A stretch of DNA of 64,000 bases from assembly GCF_001720465.1 (NCBI RefSeq), contig NZ_CP017113.1, positions 558,001 to 622,000 on the forward strand. Direction: 5' to 3'. The position numbers and the translations under genes were made by a program. Within the stretch, counting starts at the first letter, position 1. Each line of letters begins with the position of its first letter. Of this stretch, positions 20,913-29,550 are shown in pieces. The notes under the pieces are model-generated. The model was given only the letters and a program-made list of their open reading frames with translations. It did not search any database and was not told the DNA's origin. The DNA comes from Porphyrobacter sp. LM 6 (GTDB taxonomy: Bacteria > Pseudomonadota > Alphaproteobacteria > Sphingomonadales > Sphingomonadaceae).

Positions 20913-21754
20913 ATCGCGGCACTCGCTTGGGTGACCTGCCGCCCGTCATCGGCAAAAGCGGCCAGATCATATCCCGCCTCGCCCTTCTTCATCACCAGAT
21001 GCAGCGGCTCGCCTGCAATGGCGGGGGACAGGCCACGAAAGCTGAAGCGGCGCAGGCGGTTCTCGCCCAGCGTGTCGGCTGCCAGTTGCAGCAGCAGGCT
21101 CGCGGTCAGCGGGCCGTGGACCACCAGGCCGCGATAGCGTTCGATATCGCTCGCATAGGGCGCGTCGTAATGGATGCGATGGGTGTTGAAGGTCAGCGCA
21201 GAGTAGCGGAACAACAGGCGCGGGTCGGGGGACAGCACGCGGTGGGCGTCCCAGCCGTCGGGCGAGAAGCGTGCTTCGCCGAGCGGCGGCGAAAGCGGTG
21301 CATCGGGTGCGGCGGCCTCGCGATAGACCAGCGTCTGGGTTTCGACGACCGCCAGCGTGCCATTGGCGCGGGTGTGATGCTCAACATCGACAAACGCGAG
21401 GCGACCCGATCCGCCTTCCTTCTCGCTCACCGAGGCGATGCGGCTGGTGCGCTCGATCACCGCGCCGATGGCGATCGGCATATGGAAGGCGATCTTGGAC
21501 GAGGCCCACATCCGGCGCGGCATCGGGAAGGGCGGCAGGAAGCTGCCCGGACTGTCGTCGCGCGCAGGGTGCCCGTCCTCGCCAAGGCTGGCGGTGGGCG
21601 CTTGCGGGGTGCAGAGCGCGAAGTGGATGCCCTGCGGCATGATCGGCGGATGCGGGCGCGCCAGATCGAAGGTCGCGAGCCAGCGCGCCGCCAGCCCGTC
21701 ATCGAGCTGGTCCGTGGCGCGGGTCTCGCGCCCGATCCACGCCTCGAAGCTCAT
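20909..21754 (-). CDS. MaoC-like acyl-CoA hydratase (mesaconyl-C4-CoA/3-methylfumaryl-CoA hydratase type)
   Basis: A 281-residue double-hot-dog protein. The N-terminal half starts MSFEAWIGRETRATDQLD, as in the MaoC N-terminal/HTD2-like family; the C-terminal half carries YSALTFNTHRIHYD and VVHGPLTASLLLQ, with the His-dependent hydratase site. The start overlaps the thiolase stop in an ATGA junction. It is the last gene of a five- to six-gene acyl-CoA operon and probably hydrates an enoyl-CoA intermediate. The true substrate is not fixed; mesaconyl-, methylfumaryl- or another unsaturated branched CoA are options. Confidence 0.83.
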   Translation of the reverse strand: MSFEAWIGRETRATDQLDDGLAARWLATFDLARPHPPIMPQGIHFALCTPQAPTASLGEDGHPARDDSPGSFLPPFPMPRRMWASSKIAFHMPIAIGAVIERTSRIASVSEKEGGSGRLAFVDVEHHTRANGTLAVVETQTLVYREAAAPDAPLSPPLGEARFSPDGWDAHRVLSPDPRLLFRYSALTFNTHRIHYDAPYASDIERYRGLVVHGPLTASLLLQLAADTLGENRLRRFSFRGLSPAIAGEPLHLVMKKGEAGYDLAAFADDGRQVTQASAAI

Positions 21755-22977
21755 TCGGCGCGCTCGAACACTGCGGCAATGCCCTGACCGCCGCCGATGC
21801 ACATGGTCTCCAGCCCGTAGCGCACCCCGCGCCGGTGCATCTCGTGCGCCATGTCGGCAAGGATGCGCCCGCCGGTCGCGCCGATGGGATGGCCAAGGCT
21901 GATGCCCGATCCGTTGACGTTAAGGATCTCGCGGCGGCTGTCGTCCGCCGACCAGCCCCAGCCCTTGAGCACGGCGAGCACCTGCGGCGCGAAAGCCTCG
22001 TTGAGTTCGACCAGCCCGATATCGTCCCAGCTATACCCGCGCCGCTCGAACAGCCGCTCCACGGCGGGCACCGGGCCAATGCCCATGCGCGAGGGATCGC
22101 AGCCCGCCGCCGCCCAGCCGGCGAACCACAGCATCGGGGTGAGGCCGAGCTCCTCCAATTTGTCCTCCGCGACCACAAGGCACGCGGCTGCCGCATCGTT
22201 CTGCTGGCTAGCATTGCCTGCGGTGACGATGGCCGCCGGATCGCGCTTCACATCGATAGGCGCGAGCTTGCCCAAGGTCTCCATCGAGGCATCGGTGCGA
22301 TAGCCTTCGTCGTGATCGAAGATCACCGGATCGCCCTTCCGCTGCGGGATTGCGACGGGGACGAGCTGCTCGGCAAAGCGGTTTTCCGCCCAGGCGCGCG
22401 CCGCGTTCTGGTGGCTACGGACCGCGAAAGCATCGGCCTCCTCGCGGGTGATGCCGTAATCCTTGGCAAGGTTCTCGGCGGTTTCGATCATCCCGGTGAT
22501 GACCCCGAAGCGTTCGACCGGCTGGCTCATCACGCGGCCGCGGCTGAGGCGGTCATGCAGCACCATGTCGCCCATCCGCACGCCCCCGCGCGCGGCGAGG
22601 GTGTAGTGCTCGACGTTCGACATGCTCTCCACGCCGCCCGCCACGACCACGTCGGCCATGCCGGTTTCGACCATCATCGCCGCCGTTGCCACCGCCTGCA
22701 CGCCAGAGCCGCAGCGCCGATCGAGCTGGAAACCGGGGACTTCGATGGGAAGACCCGCTGCGAGCCAGCTCCAGTGGCCGATCGCGGGCGCCTCGCCATT
22801 GCCGTAGCCTTGCGAGAATACCACGTCATCGACGCGCGCAGGATCGATCCCGCTGCGCTCCATCAGCGCCTTGAGGATCACCGCGCCCAGCTGTCCGGCG
22901 TTCAGCCCTGCAAGCCCGCCGAGGAACTTGCCCACCGGGGTGCGTAAAGGCGTGCAGATAGCGGCGCGTCTGGTCAT
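21751..22977 (-). CDS. acetyl-CoA acetyltransferase / 3-ketoacyl-CoA thiolase
   Basis: A 408-residue thiolase. The nucleophile is Cys89 in DRRCGSGVQA; the other catalytic elements are GHPIGATGGR and MCIGGGQG near the C-terminus, with NEAFAPQV before them. It shares only family-level identity with the thiolase at 8267, so it is a paralog with a different likely role. ATGA junctions on both sides (CoA transferase before, MaoC-like gene after) indicate tight translational coupling. The likely job is the final thiolytic cleavage of the operon's pathway. Confidence 0.93.
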   Translation of the reverse strand: MTRRAAICTPLRTPVGKFLGGLAGLNAGQLGAVILKALMERSGIDPARVDDVVFSQGYGNGEAPAIGHWSWLAAGLPIEVPGFQLDRRCGSGVQAVATAAMMVETGMADVVVAGGVESMSNVEHYTLAARGGVRMGDMVLHDRLSRGRVMSQPVERFGVITGMIETAENLAKDYGITREEADAFAVRSHQNAARAWAENRFAEQLVPVAIPQRKGDPVIFDHDEGYRTDASMETLGKLAPIDVKRDPAAIVTAGNASQQNDAAAACLVVAEDKLEELGLTPMLWFAGWAAAGCDPSRMGIGPVPAVERLFERRGYSWDDIGLVELNEAFAPQVLAVLKGWGWSADDSRREILNVNGSGISLGHPIGATGGRILADMAHEMHRRGVRYGLETMCIGGGQGIAAVFERAE

Positions 22978-24206
22978 GTCTTGTCCTTGTCCGAAAGGGC
23001 CACCGTCCCCGCGTCGACCAGCTTGCCGATCGCGCCGGAGGAGAGGCCGAGTTTTTCGCTGAGCACTTCCTCGGAATGTTCGCCGAGGTAAGGCGCGGGG
23101 GCGGGGTCGTCCGGCGCGCGGCCTGGGATGTTCGCGAAGCTGCGAGTGGCGGGATAGTCAAAGCCCGATGGGTTGGCAGGCGCGGGGCCGAACAGCGGAT
23201 TGTTCGCGACCAGTTGCGCGTCATTCGCGGCTTCGTAGGCGGTGCGATAGCGCTCGAAGGTGCAGGTCTCCGCCGCCATGCGAGCTTCGAGCGTGGCGTA
23301 ATCCATGCTGTCTGCCGCCTGCTGGAACAGCGCGAACAGCGCCGCACGGTGCTGGAAGCGCGGGGTGTCGCCATCGGCGAAGCGCACGCCGGTTTCGGCT
23401 TCGAGGGCAGCGATGCCCTCCTGCAATCCGAAGGCTTTGACCAGCCCGCTCCACTGCTTGGGCGTGAGCGCGGCGACCATGAAGCGCACGCCGTCACGGC
23501 TGCGGAAATCGCGCCCGAACGCACCCCAGATAGCATTGCCGAGCCGCTCGCGGTCGCCGCCGCGATAGAGCACTTCGGCCATCAGCCCGGCGTTCGCCAT
23601 CGTCCCGATCGCGACATCGCCCAGCGGCAGGCGCACTTCACTGCCCTCGCCCGTGCGGCTCCGGTGGTGGAGTGCAGCCATCATCGCGAAGGCGCCATAG
23701 GCTCCGGTGATGAAATCCCAAGCAGGGAGCACCTGGTTGACGGGCGGGGCGGTTGCCGGGTCCCAATCTTCAGGGCCCGTCATCAGCGGGTATCCGGCGG
23801 CGGCGTTGACGGTGAAGTCCATCGCCTGCCGCCCGTCGTGCCAGCCCATGACGCGCAGGGAGATCATGTCCGCGCGCTTGGCTTGCATGGCTGCGTGGCT
23901 GAGGAAGCTCTGTTCGGGCAGATTGGTGATGCACTGGCCGACCGCGCTCGCCAGTTCGACCAGCAACTCGCGCCCTTCACCCGATTGCAGATCGAGCGCG
24001 ACCGATTTCTTGGCGCGGTTGAGGTTCTCCCACGAGAGCGAGCGCCCCTCGCGGGTCAGCATGTAGCGGTTGTAATCGAGCCCGCCCGCCTTGTGGTCGA
24101 CGCGGATCACCTCCGCCCCCATCTGCGCACAGTAAAGTCCTGCGGTCGGCGAGGCGACGAAGCTCGAAACTTCGACGATGCTCAGATCGTTGAGAAGATT
24201 ATACAT
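22974..24206 (-). CDS. CaiB/BaiF-type CoA transferase (family III)
   Basis: A 410-residue family III CoA transferase, which moves CoA between acids through an aspartyl-CoA thioester. The N-terminus (LLNDLSIVEVSSFVASPTAG) and AEVIRVDHKAGG...NRAKKSVALDL are family signatures. The start at 24206 overlaps the end of the acyl-CoA dehydrogenase gene by eight bases; a longer start would run through that gene. In this operon it probably activates a carboxylic acid to its CoA thioester before dehydrogenation, hydration and thiolysis. Confidence 0.9.
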   Translation of the reverse strand: MYNLLNDLSIVEVSSFVASPTAGLYCAQMGAEVIRVDHKAGGLDYNRYMLTREGRSLSWENLNRAKKSVALDLQSGEGRELLVELASAVGQCITNLPEQSFLSHAAMQAKRADMISLRVMGWHDGRQAMDFTVNAAAGYPLMTGPEDWDPATAPPVNQVLPAWDFITGAYGAFAMMAALHHRSRTGEGSEVRLPLGDVAIGTMANAGLMAEVLYRGGDRERLGNAIWGAFGRDFRSRDGVRFMVAALTPKQWSGLVKAFGLQEGIAALEAETGVRFADGDTPRFQHRAALFALFQQAADSMDYATLEARMAAETCTFERYRTAYEAANDAQLVANNPLFGPAPANPSGFDYPATRSFANIPGRAPDDPAPAPYLGEHSEEVLSEKLGLSSGAIGKLVDAGTVALSDKDKT

Positions 24207-25400
24207 TCCCGCTCCATTCGCGCAGCATGTGCTTGGCGATCTGGAGCTGAAGGATTTGCGTCGTGCCTTCGTAGATGCGGTAGATGCGCGCATCGCGGAA
24301 AAAGCGTTCGGCATCGTATTCGGCAAGGTAGCCCGCGCCGCCGTAGATCTGCACCACGCGGTCGACCACGCGGCCGCACATCTCCGAGGCGAAGACTTTG
24401 AAGGCCGCAGCCTTGACGAGGATGTTCTCTCCCGCGTCGGCGCGGGCGGTGACGTCCTTCATCATCGCCTCGGCGGCGTAGATCTCGATCTCGCTGTCGG
24501 CGAGCATCTGCTGGATCAGCTGGAAATTGGCGATCGGTTCGCCGAACGCCTTGCGCTCGTTGGCGTAACGCAGCGCCGAATCGAGCGCACGGCGGGCATA
24601 GCCGGTCGCCGCCGCGCCCACGGAGATGCGCCCGTTGTCGAGGCTCTTCATCGCGAAGACAAAGCCCTTGCCTGTCTCCCCCCGAGCAGCGCATCACCCG
24701 GCACGCGCACATCATCAAGCATGATGTCGGAGATGTGGCTGCCTGATTGCCCCATCTTCTTGTCCGGGCTGCCGGTCGAAACCCCCGGCGTGTTCATCGG
24801 CACGAGGAAAGCGGAGACGTGGGCGTTCTTGGGGAGCGCTTCCTTGCTGGTGCGCGCCATGATCAGCGCGACTTCGGCATGGGGGGCGTTGGTGATGTAG
24901 CGCTTGGTGCCGTTGAGGATCCAGCCATTGCCATCGGGGTCGGGGACGGCAGTGGTCGCCATCGCGGCGCTATCGCTGCCCGAACCCGGCTCGGTCAGGC
25001 CGAAGCAGGCGATCCGGCCTTCGACCAGCTTGGGATACCATTCGGCCCGCTGTGCCTCGGTCGCCCCGTTCTTGAGCGCGCTCGCGAACATCCCGACATT
25101 GATCGAGAAGATCGAACGATAGGCGGGCGCGGCATAGGCCATGATGTTCACCACCCGCGCATACTGGGTCATGTTGAGCCCCGCGCCGCCATATTCCTCC
25201 GGCACCGACAGGCCGAACAGCCCCATTTCCCGCATCTCGTTGACGATATCCTCGGGGATGCGGTCGTCGGCGATCACCTGCGGCTCGGCCGGGATCAGGC
25301 GCTCGCGGACATAGCGGGTGAGTTGCTCGGCAAACTGCTCGAACACATCCTCGTCCATCCCGGGATTGCGGGTGCTGCCAAGGGTGGTGGGGGCATTCAT
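24199..25400 (-). pseudogene. acyl-CoA dehydrogenase interrupted by a one-base frameshift
   Basis: The N-terminal part (25400 down to about 24684) encodes typical acyl-CoA dehydrogenase sequence, including the FAD region CFGLTEPGSGSD and WILNGTKRYITNA. It ends in a foreign tail and a stop soon after DDVRVPGDALLGG. The C-terminal part continues in the next frame with GKGFVFAMKSLDNGR through YGGAGYLAEY and RIYEGTTQILQ. The break is at a run of six G on the coding strand (24678-24683); seven would restore one frame of about 400 codons, the normal family length. Possible explanations are a real loss of function, a sequencing or assembly error in the homopolymer, or slippage. The gene sits between intact, coupled operon partners, which argues against old decay. 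Confidence 0.88.
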
Positions 25401-25435
25401 GTCATTCTCGTCCTTATCGGATGCGCGGGGTGGCA

Positions 25436-25696
25436 TCAGGGGGCAGGCGGTGTGTCCTTGCCGTTTGCCGCGCCGGTGTCGCCTGTCATTTCGGCAGGCG
25501 CAGCGGGAGCGGCGGGCACCGCGGCCTCGGGCGGCAGGGCTTCGGCGGGCAGTCGGCGCTGGTCGAGCATTTCCGCTGCCGCATCGAGCGCGCGGGCTTC
25601 ACCCTCGCTCACCCCGCCGGGCGCATCCGGCCCGCTGCTGTCGCAAGCCGTCAGCGCCCATGCGAGGGCGAGGCTGGCAGTCGCCAACCGCCGCAT
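25436..25696 (-). CDS. small lipoprotein, Ala/Pro-rich
   Basis: An 86-residue protein (88 from the GTG at 25702). It has a lipoprotein signal, MRRLATASLALAWALTAC, with the lipid-anchored Cys at the LTAC lipobox, followed by an Ala/Pro/Glu-rich, probably disordered chain. Only about 35 bases separate it from the dehydrogenase start, so it seems part of that transcript. No function is known. Confidence 0.6.
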   Translation of the reverse strand: MRRLATASLALAWALTACDSSGPDAPGGVSEGEARALDAAAEMLDQRRLPAEALPPEAAVPAAPAAPAEMTGDTGAANGKDTPPAP

Positions 25697-25707
25697 GCGC
25701 ACGCGGC

Positions 25708-26001
25708 CTATTCGCTCTTGGCTTCGGCGGCCTTGGCCGCTTCGGCAGCGACGTCCGCCGCAGCATCGGCGGCAGCTTCGGGCGCGGCAGGCGCGGCGGC
25801 TTCCTCGGCGGCGCCGGGCGCGTCGGTGGCGCTTGCCGAAGGATCGGCGGCCGGGGTCTCGGCCACCGGAGCCAGCGCTTCATCGGCAGGCATTTCGACC
25901 GTGTCGGCGCTCGCTTCGGTCGAGGCATCGTCGGCGCTGCCGCAGGCCGCCAGCAGCAGCGCGGCGCCGCCAAGGGTCATGAAGGGGGCAAACTTACGCA
26001 T
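25708..26001 (-). CDS. small lipoprotein, Ala/Glu/Asp-rich
   Basis: A 97-residue lipoprotein. The signal MRKFAPFMTLGGAALLLAAC ends in an LAAC lipobox, and the mature part is nearly all Ala, Glu, Asp, Pro and Ser. It is immediately upstream of the second small lipoprotein on the same strand, five to eleven bases away depending on the start chosen. It is likely the first gene of the operon leading into the acyl-CoA genes. Function unknown; composition alone cannot place it. Confidence 0.6.
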   Translation of the reverse strand: MRKFAPFMTLGGAALLLAACGSADDASTEASADTVEMPADEALAPVAETPAADPSASATDAPGAAEEAAAPAAPEAAADAAADVAAEAAKAAEAKSE

Positions 26002-26105
26002 CGGGATCTCCTCTGGCCAATCAGTCGCGGGGGTTTAGCCAAGCGAAGGCGGCTCCGCCAAGCGGCAAATGGTGCCTTAACCATTGCCCGATAATCTGGC
26101 GCACG

Positions 26106-27056
26106 ATGATCGCTGTTTTTCGCCTTGCGCCGCTCGCCGCTGCCGCGGCTCTCACGCCCGCCGCTTTGTTGTGGGCGCAGCCGACCCCTGGCGCGTTTAC
26201 CGTGGCCGAAAGCGGGCGCAGCTTTGCGACCTTGCAAGAGGCGATCGACGCTGTCGGCAACGCGCGCGTCACAATCCGCATCGCGCCGGGCACCTATCGC
26301 CAATGCGCCGTGCAGGAGCAGGGGGTGATCGTCTACGAAGCCGCGGAACCCGGCAGCGTCACCTTCGCGGGCCGCGCCTGCGAGGGCAAGGCGGCGCTGG
26401 TGCTGCGCGGGACGGGCGCCGAGATTCGCGGGCTGACCTTCACCGGCATCGCGGTCGCGGACGGCAACGGCGCGGGCATCCGGCTCGAGGCAGGGGCGCT
26501 CAATGTCGCCTATGCCCGCTTCGAAAACAGCCAGCAGGGCATCCTCACCGCCGCCGATCCTTCGATCCGCGTCTACATCCTGCGCTCGACCTTCAGTGGC
26601 CTTGGCACCTGCGAGAACGAGGCGGGGTGCGCGCATTCGCTCTATATCGGCGATGTCGGGTCGCTCACCGTGCGCGAAAGCCGGTTCGAACGCGGCACCG
26701 GGGGCCACTACCTCAAGGCCCGCGCCGCCGAGGTCGTGATCGAGGGCAACAGCTTCGATGACGCGAACGGGCGCGCCACCAATTACATGATCGACCTGCC
26801 CGCCGGCAGCCGTGGCCGGATTGCCGACAACTGGTTCGTGCAGGGCCGCGACAAAGAGAACTACTCCGCCTTCATCGCGCTGGGGGCCGAGGAGATCCTG
26901 CACCCCTCGGCGGGCCTCAGGATCGAGAACAACGAAGCCCGCTTCGTCCCCGGCCTCTCGCGTCAGAGCGCGTTTCTGGCCGACTGGACCGGCGAGCGCG
27001 TGGTGATGCAGGGCAATCGTCTCGCCGAAGGGATCAGGCAGTACGAGCCGCGTTAG
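26106..27056 (+). CDS. secreted right-handed parallel beta-helix repeat protein
   Basis: A 316-residue protein with a signal peptide (about 1-25: hydrophobic, ending in ALLWAQ). The body shows successive beta-helix rungs, such as IRGLTFTGIAVADGNGAGIRLE, NVAYARFENSQQGIL and VVIEGNSFDD, the layout of pectate-lyase-like and carbohydrate-binding folds. Cys residues around 170-180 may form a disulfide. No catalytic motif can be assigned, so it could bind or cut a polysaccharide or be structural. It is monocistronic and converges with the GNAT gene. Confidence 0.8.
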   Translation: MIAVFRLAPLAAAAALTPAALLWAQPTPGAFTVAESGRSFATLQEAIDAVGNARVTIRIAPGTYRQCAVQEQGVIVYEAAEPGSVTFAGRACEGKAALVLRGTGAEIRGLTFTGIAVADGNGAGIRLEAGALNVAYARFENSQQGILTAADPSIRVYILRSTFSGLGTCENEAGCAHSLYIGDVGSLTVRESRFERGTGGHYLKARAAEVVIEGNSFDDANGRATNYMIDLPAGSRGRIADNWFVQGRDKENYSAFIALGAEEILHPSAGLRIENNEARFVPGLSRQSAFLADWTGERVVMQGNRLAEGIRQYEPR

Positions 27057-27059
27057 GGC

Positions 27060-27566
27060 TCAGGCCGGATCGAAGGCGCGGACATAGCGCTGCTCGGTTG
27101 CGGGGACCGGCGCGCCGAGACTTTTGACCTGCAAGAACTTCCCGATCTCGCCCGCCAGCCACATCGGCGCAGCAGCGACAAAGCCGAAACGCGAATAGAT
27201 CGCCGGGTTGCCGAGCACCGTGATACCCCCTGCACCGCGTGTACGCATCGCCGCTTCGCCCGCTTCGATCAACGCGCGGCCCACGCCTCCACCCTGATGA
27301 GCCGGATCTACCGCGACCGGGCCAAGCACCACCCAGTCCCTATCGCCATTGAGCAGGACCGCTGGCGAATAGGTGATCTGACCAACGATGATCCCGCCGC
27401 GCTCTGCTACAAGCGAAAGCAGCAGATCGCCGTCGGCGCGCAGCCGGTCGATCACGTCCTGCTCGTCACCATCGGCGTAGGGCTTGCCCGCGAAGGCGCG
27501 CTTAACCAGGTCATGGATGGCGGCTTCATCACCGGGTTGTTCGGGACGAATGGCGATGTCGGTCAT
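27060..27566 (-). CDS. GNAT-family N-acetyltransferase (YhbS-like)
   Basis: A 168-residue acetyltransferase. The acetyl-CoA binding loop is in VLGPVAVDPAHQGGGVGRALIEAG (Q-x-x-G-x-G/A pattern) near residues 80-103, followed by ITVLGNPAIYSRFGF, typical of YhbS-type members. Its ATG overlaps the end of ribA by four bases, so it is translationally coupled to ribA on the same strand. The substrate is unknown; the linkage to riboflavin synthesis may be only organisational. Confidence 0.88.
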   Translation of the reverse strand: MTDIAIRPEQPGDEAAIHDLVKRAFAGKPYADGDEQDVIDRLRADGDLLLSLVAERGGIIVGQITYSPAVLLNGDRDWVVLGPVAVDPAHQGGGVGRALIEAGEAAMRTRGAGGITVLGNPAIYSRFGFVAAAPMWLAGEIGKFLQVKSLGAPVPATEQRYVRAFDPA

Positions 27567-28591
27567 AATAGCAGATGCCCTGACCGGTCCCGCTTGGTCG
27601 CGAGATAGCGCGCGTTGTGGGGGTTTTCGGGGAGCTGGTGCGGCACGCGTTCGCTCACCGTAATGCCTGCCGCCGATAGCGCGCTCACCTTGGCCGGATT
27701 GTTCGTCAGCAGTCGGATAGTCCGTGCTCCCAGCAGTTCCAGCATCCGTGCTGCCACCGGAAAGTCGCGCGCTTCATCGGGCAGGCCCAAGCGCTGGTTC
27801 GCCTCGACCGTGTCGAAGCCCTGATCCTGCAAGCGATAGGCGCGCAGCTTGTTGACGAGGCCGATCCCGCGCCCTTCCTGCCGCATGTAGAGCAGCACGC
27901 CCCACCCGCCATTGTCCCGCGCCTCGTGCGCCATCGCGTGGAGCGCGGCGTCGAGTTGCGGGCCGCAGTCGCATTTGAGGCTACCGAGGATGTCGCCGGT
28001 AAGGCACTCCGAATGGAGCCGCACCAGCGGCTGGCAGTCGCCCGATTGCTTGCCGATGATCAGCGCGACATGTTCGCGCAGGTCCGCCGCCGAGCGGAAG
28101 GCGACGATCTCGGCGTCCTCGCTCGCGCTAACGGGCAGGCGCGCGCGGGTGACGATCCTGAGCGCACCCGCATCCGCATAGGCCGCAAGGTCCGACGCAG
28201 CGAGCGGTACTGCCTCGCCCGCGTTCACCGGGTCGACCAGAAAGGCGGGCAGGATGCCGGCAATCCGCGCCAGTTCCAGCGCAGCGGCGGCGGTCTCGGC
28301 CCAGTCGAGCCCCACGGCCTTGAACGGGCCTTTGAGGGGATTGCCGAGATCGAGCGCCGGATCGGCGATCGGTAGCGCTTCGCGCATCGTGAAATCCTCG
28401 CCGCCCGCGATCAGCACAGGGGCGTGGGGGACGGCGGCCTCGCGCTGGTTGGCGAGTTTCAGCGTCGCGGCGCGCGCGGCGGAGATCAGCATCCGCTCAG
28501 CTTGCGCGTCTTGCGCGATGGCGGTCTCGACGGGGAGCAATACCGGCCCACCCGCGAACGCCAACGGCCAGCCGTGGCGCAGCGCATCCAC
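27563..28591 (-). CDS. ribA: GTP cyclohydrolase II
   Basis: Catalyses the first committed step of riboflavin synthesis from GTP. The C-terminal enzyme domain has the zinc cysteines in SECLTGDILGSLKCDCG and the GTP-binding segment RQEGRGIGL, followed by LTNNPAK. About 130 residues precede the catalytic core, an N-terminal extension common in related alphaproteobacteria. The start is uncertain: GTG 28591 gives 342 residues, and there is no strong ribosome binding site; a longer frame runs into xthA and is not credible. The gene lies just after xthA and is coupled to the GNAT gene. Confidence 0.87.
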   Translation of the reverse strand: MDALRHGWPLAFAGGPVLLPVETAIAQDAQAERMLISAARAATLKLANQREAAVPHAPVLIAGGEDFTMREALPIADPALDLGNPLKGPFKAVGLDWAETAAAALELARIAGILPAFLVDPVNAGEAVPLAASDLAAYADAGALRIVTRARLPVSASEDAEIVAFRSAADLREHVALIIGKQSGDCQPLVRLHSECLTGDILGSLKCDCGPQLDAALHAMAHEARDNGGWGVLLYMRQEGRGIGLVNKLRAYRLQDQGFDTVEANQRLGLPDEARDFPVAARMLELLGARTIRLLTNNPAKVSALSAAGITVSERVPHQLPENPHNARYLATKRDRSGHLLL

Positions 28592-28626
28592 CGCCTGCGC
28601 GGCGCGGCGCGAAGGCGACGGCTCGC

Positions 28627-29415
28627 TCAGAGGTCGAACTCCGTGATCAGCGGCACGTGATCGGAGGGCTGCTCCCACCCGCGCGCGCTCTCGAGCACGC
28701 GGTGCGCGCGCGACTGCTTGGCAAGCTCGGGCGAGGCCCACATGTGGTCGAGACGGCGGCCCTTGTCGTTCTCCTGCCAGCCGGGATTGCGATAGCTCCA
28801 CCAGGAGTAATAGCGCTGCGGCGCGGGGATATGCTGGCGGCCGAGATCGACCCAGCCATGCGCGTCCTGAAAGCGGCCCAGCGTCTCGACCTCGATCGGC
28901 GTATGGCTGACGACCTTGAGCAGTTGCTTGTGGCTCCACACGTCGCTTTCGAGCGGGGCGATGTTGAAATCGCCGACGATCAGCGTGGGCTTGTCCAGCG
29001 TGTCGGCCCACTGCGTCATCCGTCCGAGGAAATCGAGCTTCTGGCCGAACTTGGGGTTCTGCTCGCGGTCAGGGATGTCGCCGCCGGCCGGGACATAGAC
29101 GTTCTCGACGAGGATATCCTTGCCGAGCACCTCGACTCCGATGTGGCGCGCTTCGCCATTGGCCTGCCAATCGTGGCGGGTGACCTCGCGGATCGGCACG
29201 CGGCTGACTGTGGCGACGCCGTGATAGCCCTTTTGCCCGCTTACCGCCTGATGCACGTAGCCAAGGTTCGCCAGCGCCTCGGCCGGGAACAGGTGGCTCT
29301 CGCACTTGATTTCCTGCAGGCACAGGATGTCGGGCGCGGCTTCGGTGAGCAGCTTTTCAATGAGGCCGACGCGCAGGCGAGCCGAATTGATGTTCCAGGT
29401 GGCGACAGAGATCAT
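28627..29415 (-). CDS. xthA: exodeoxyribonuclease III
   Basis: A 262-residue endonuclease/exonuclease/phosphatase-fold enzyme that acts on abasic sites and 3' ends during base-excision repair. Motifs seen are the N-terminal ATWNINSARLR, LCLQEIK (metal-binding Glu), VGDFNIAP, and C-terminal RLDHMW and SDHVPL with the catalytic Asp and His. The length is normal. It is followed closely by ribA on the same strand and diverges from phoA. Confidence 0.95.
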   Translation of the reverse strand: MISVATWNINSARLRVGLIEKLLTEAAPDILCLQEIKCESHLFPAEALANLGYVHQAVSGQKGYHGVATVSRVPIREVTRHDWQANGEARHIGVEVLGKDILVENVYVPAGGDIPDREQNPKFGQKLDFLGRMTQWADTLDKPTLIVGDFNIAPLESDVWSHKQLLKVVSHTPIEVETLGRFQDAHGWVDLGRQHIPAPQRYYSWWSYRNPGWQENDKGRRLDHMWASPELAKQSRAHRVLESARGWEQPSDHVPLITEFDL

Positions 29416-29550
29416 GGGGGCGGACTTAGGGGGGCGGGCGCGGAAAATCCACCGTCCTCAAATAGCGAGGCCGCAGGACAACCAAGACTCTTTCACTTTA
29501 TCGTCGCATGGCGGCGCGATAGGGCGGGGCAAATGTCCCGGAGACCTGCC

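Noticed and set aside
27563..29011. A 482-residue version of RibA
   Set aside because: Its first 120 or so residues are read out of frame through xthA and are Arg/Ala-rich; the conserved protein starts near 28591.
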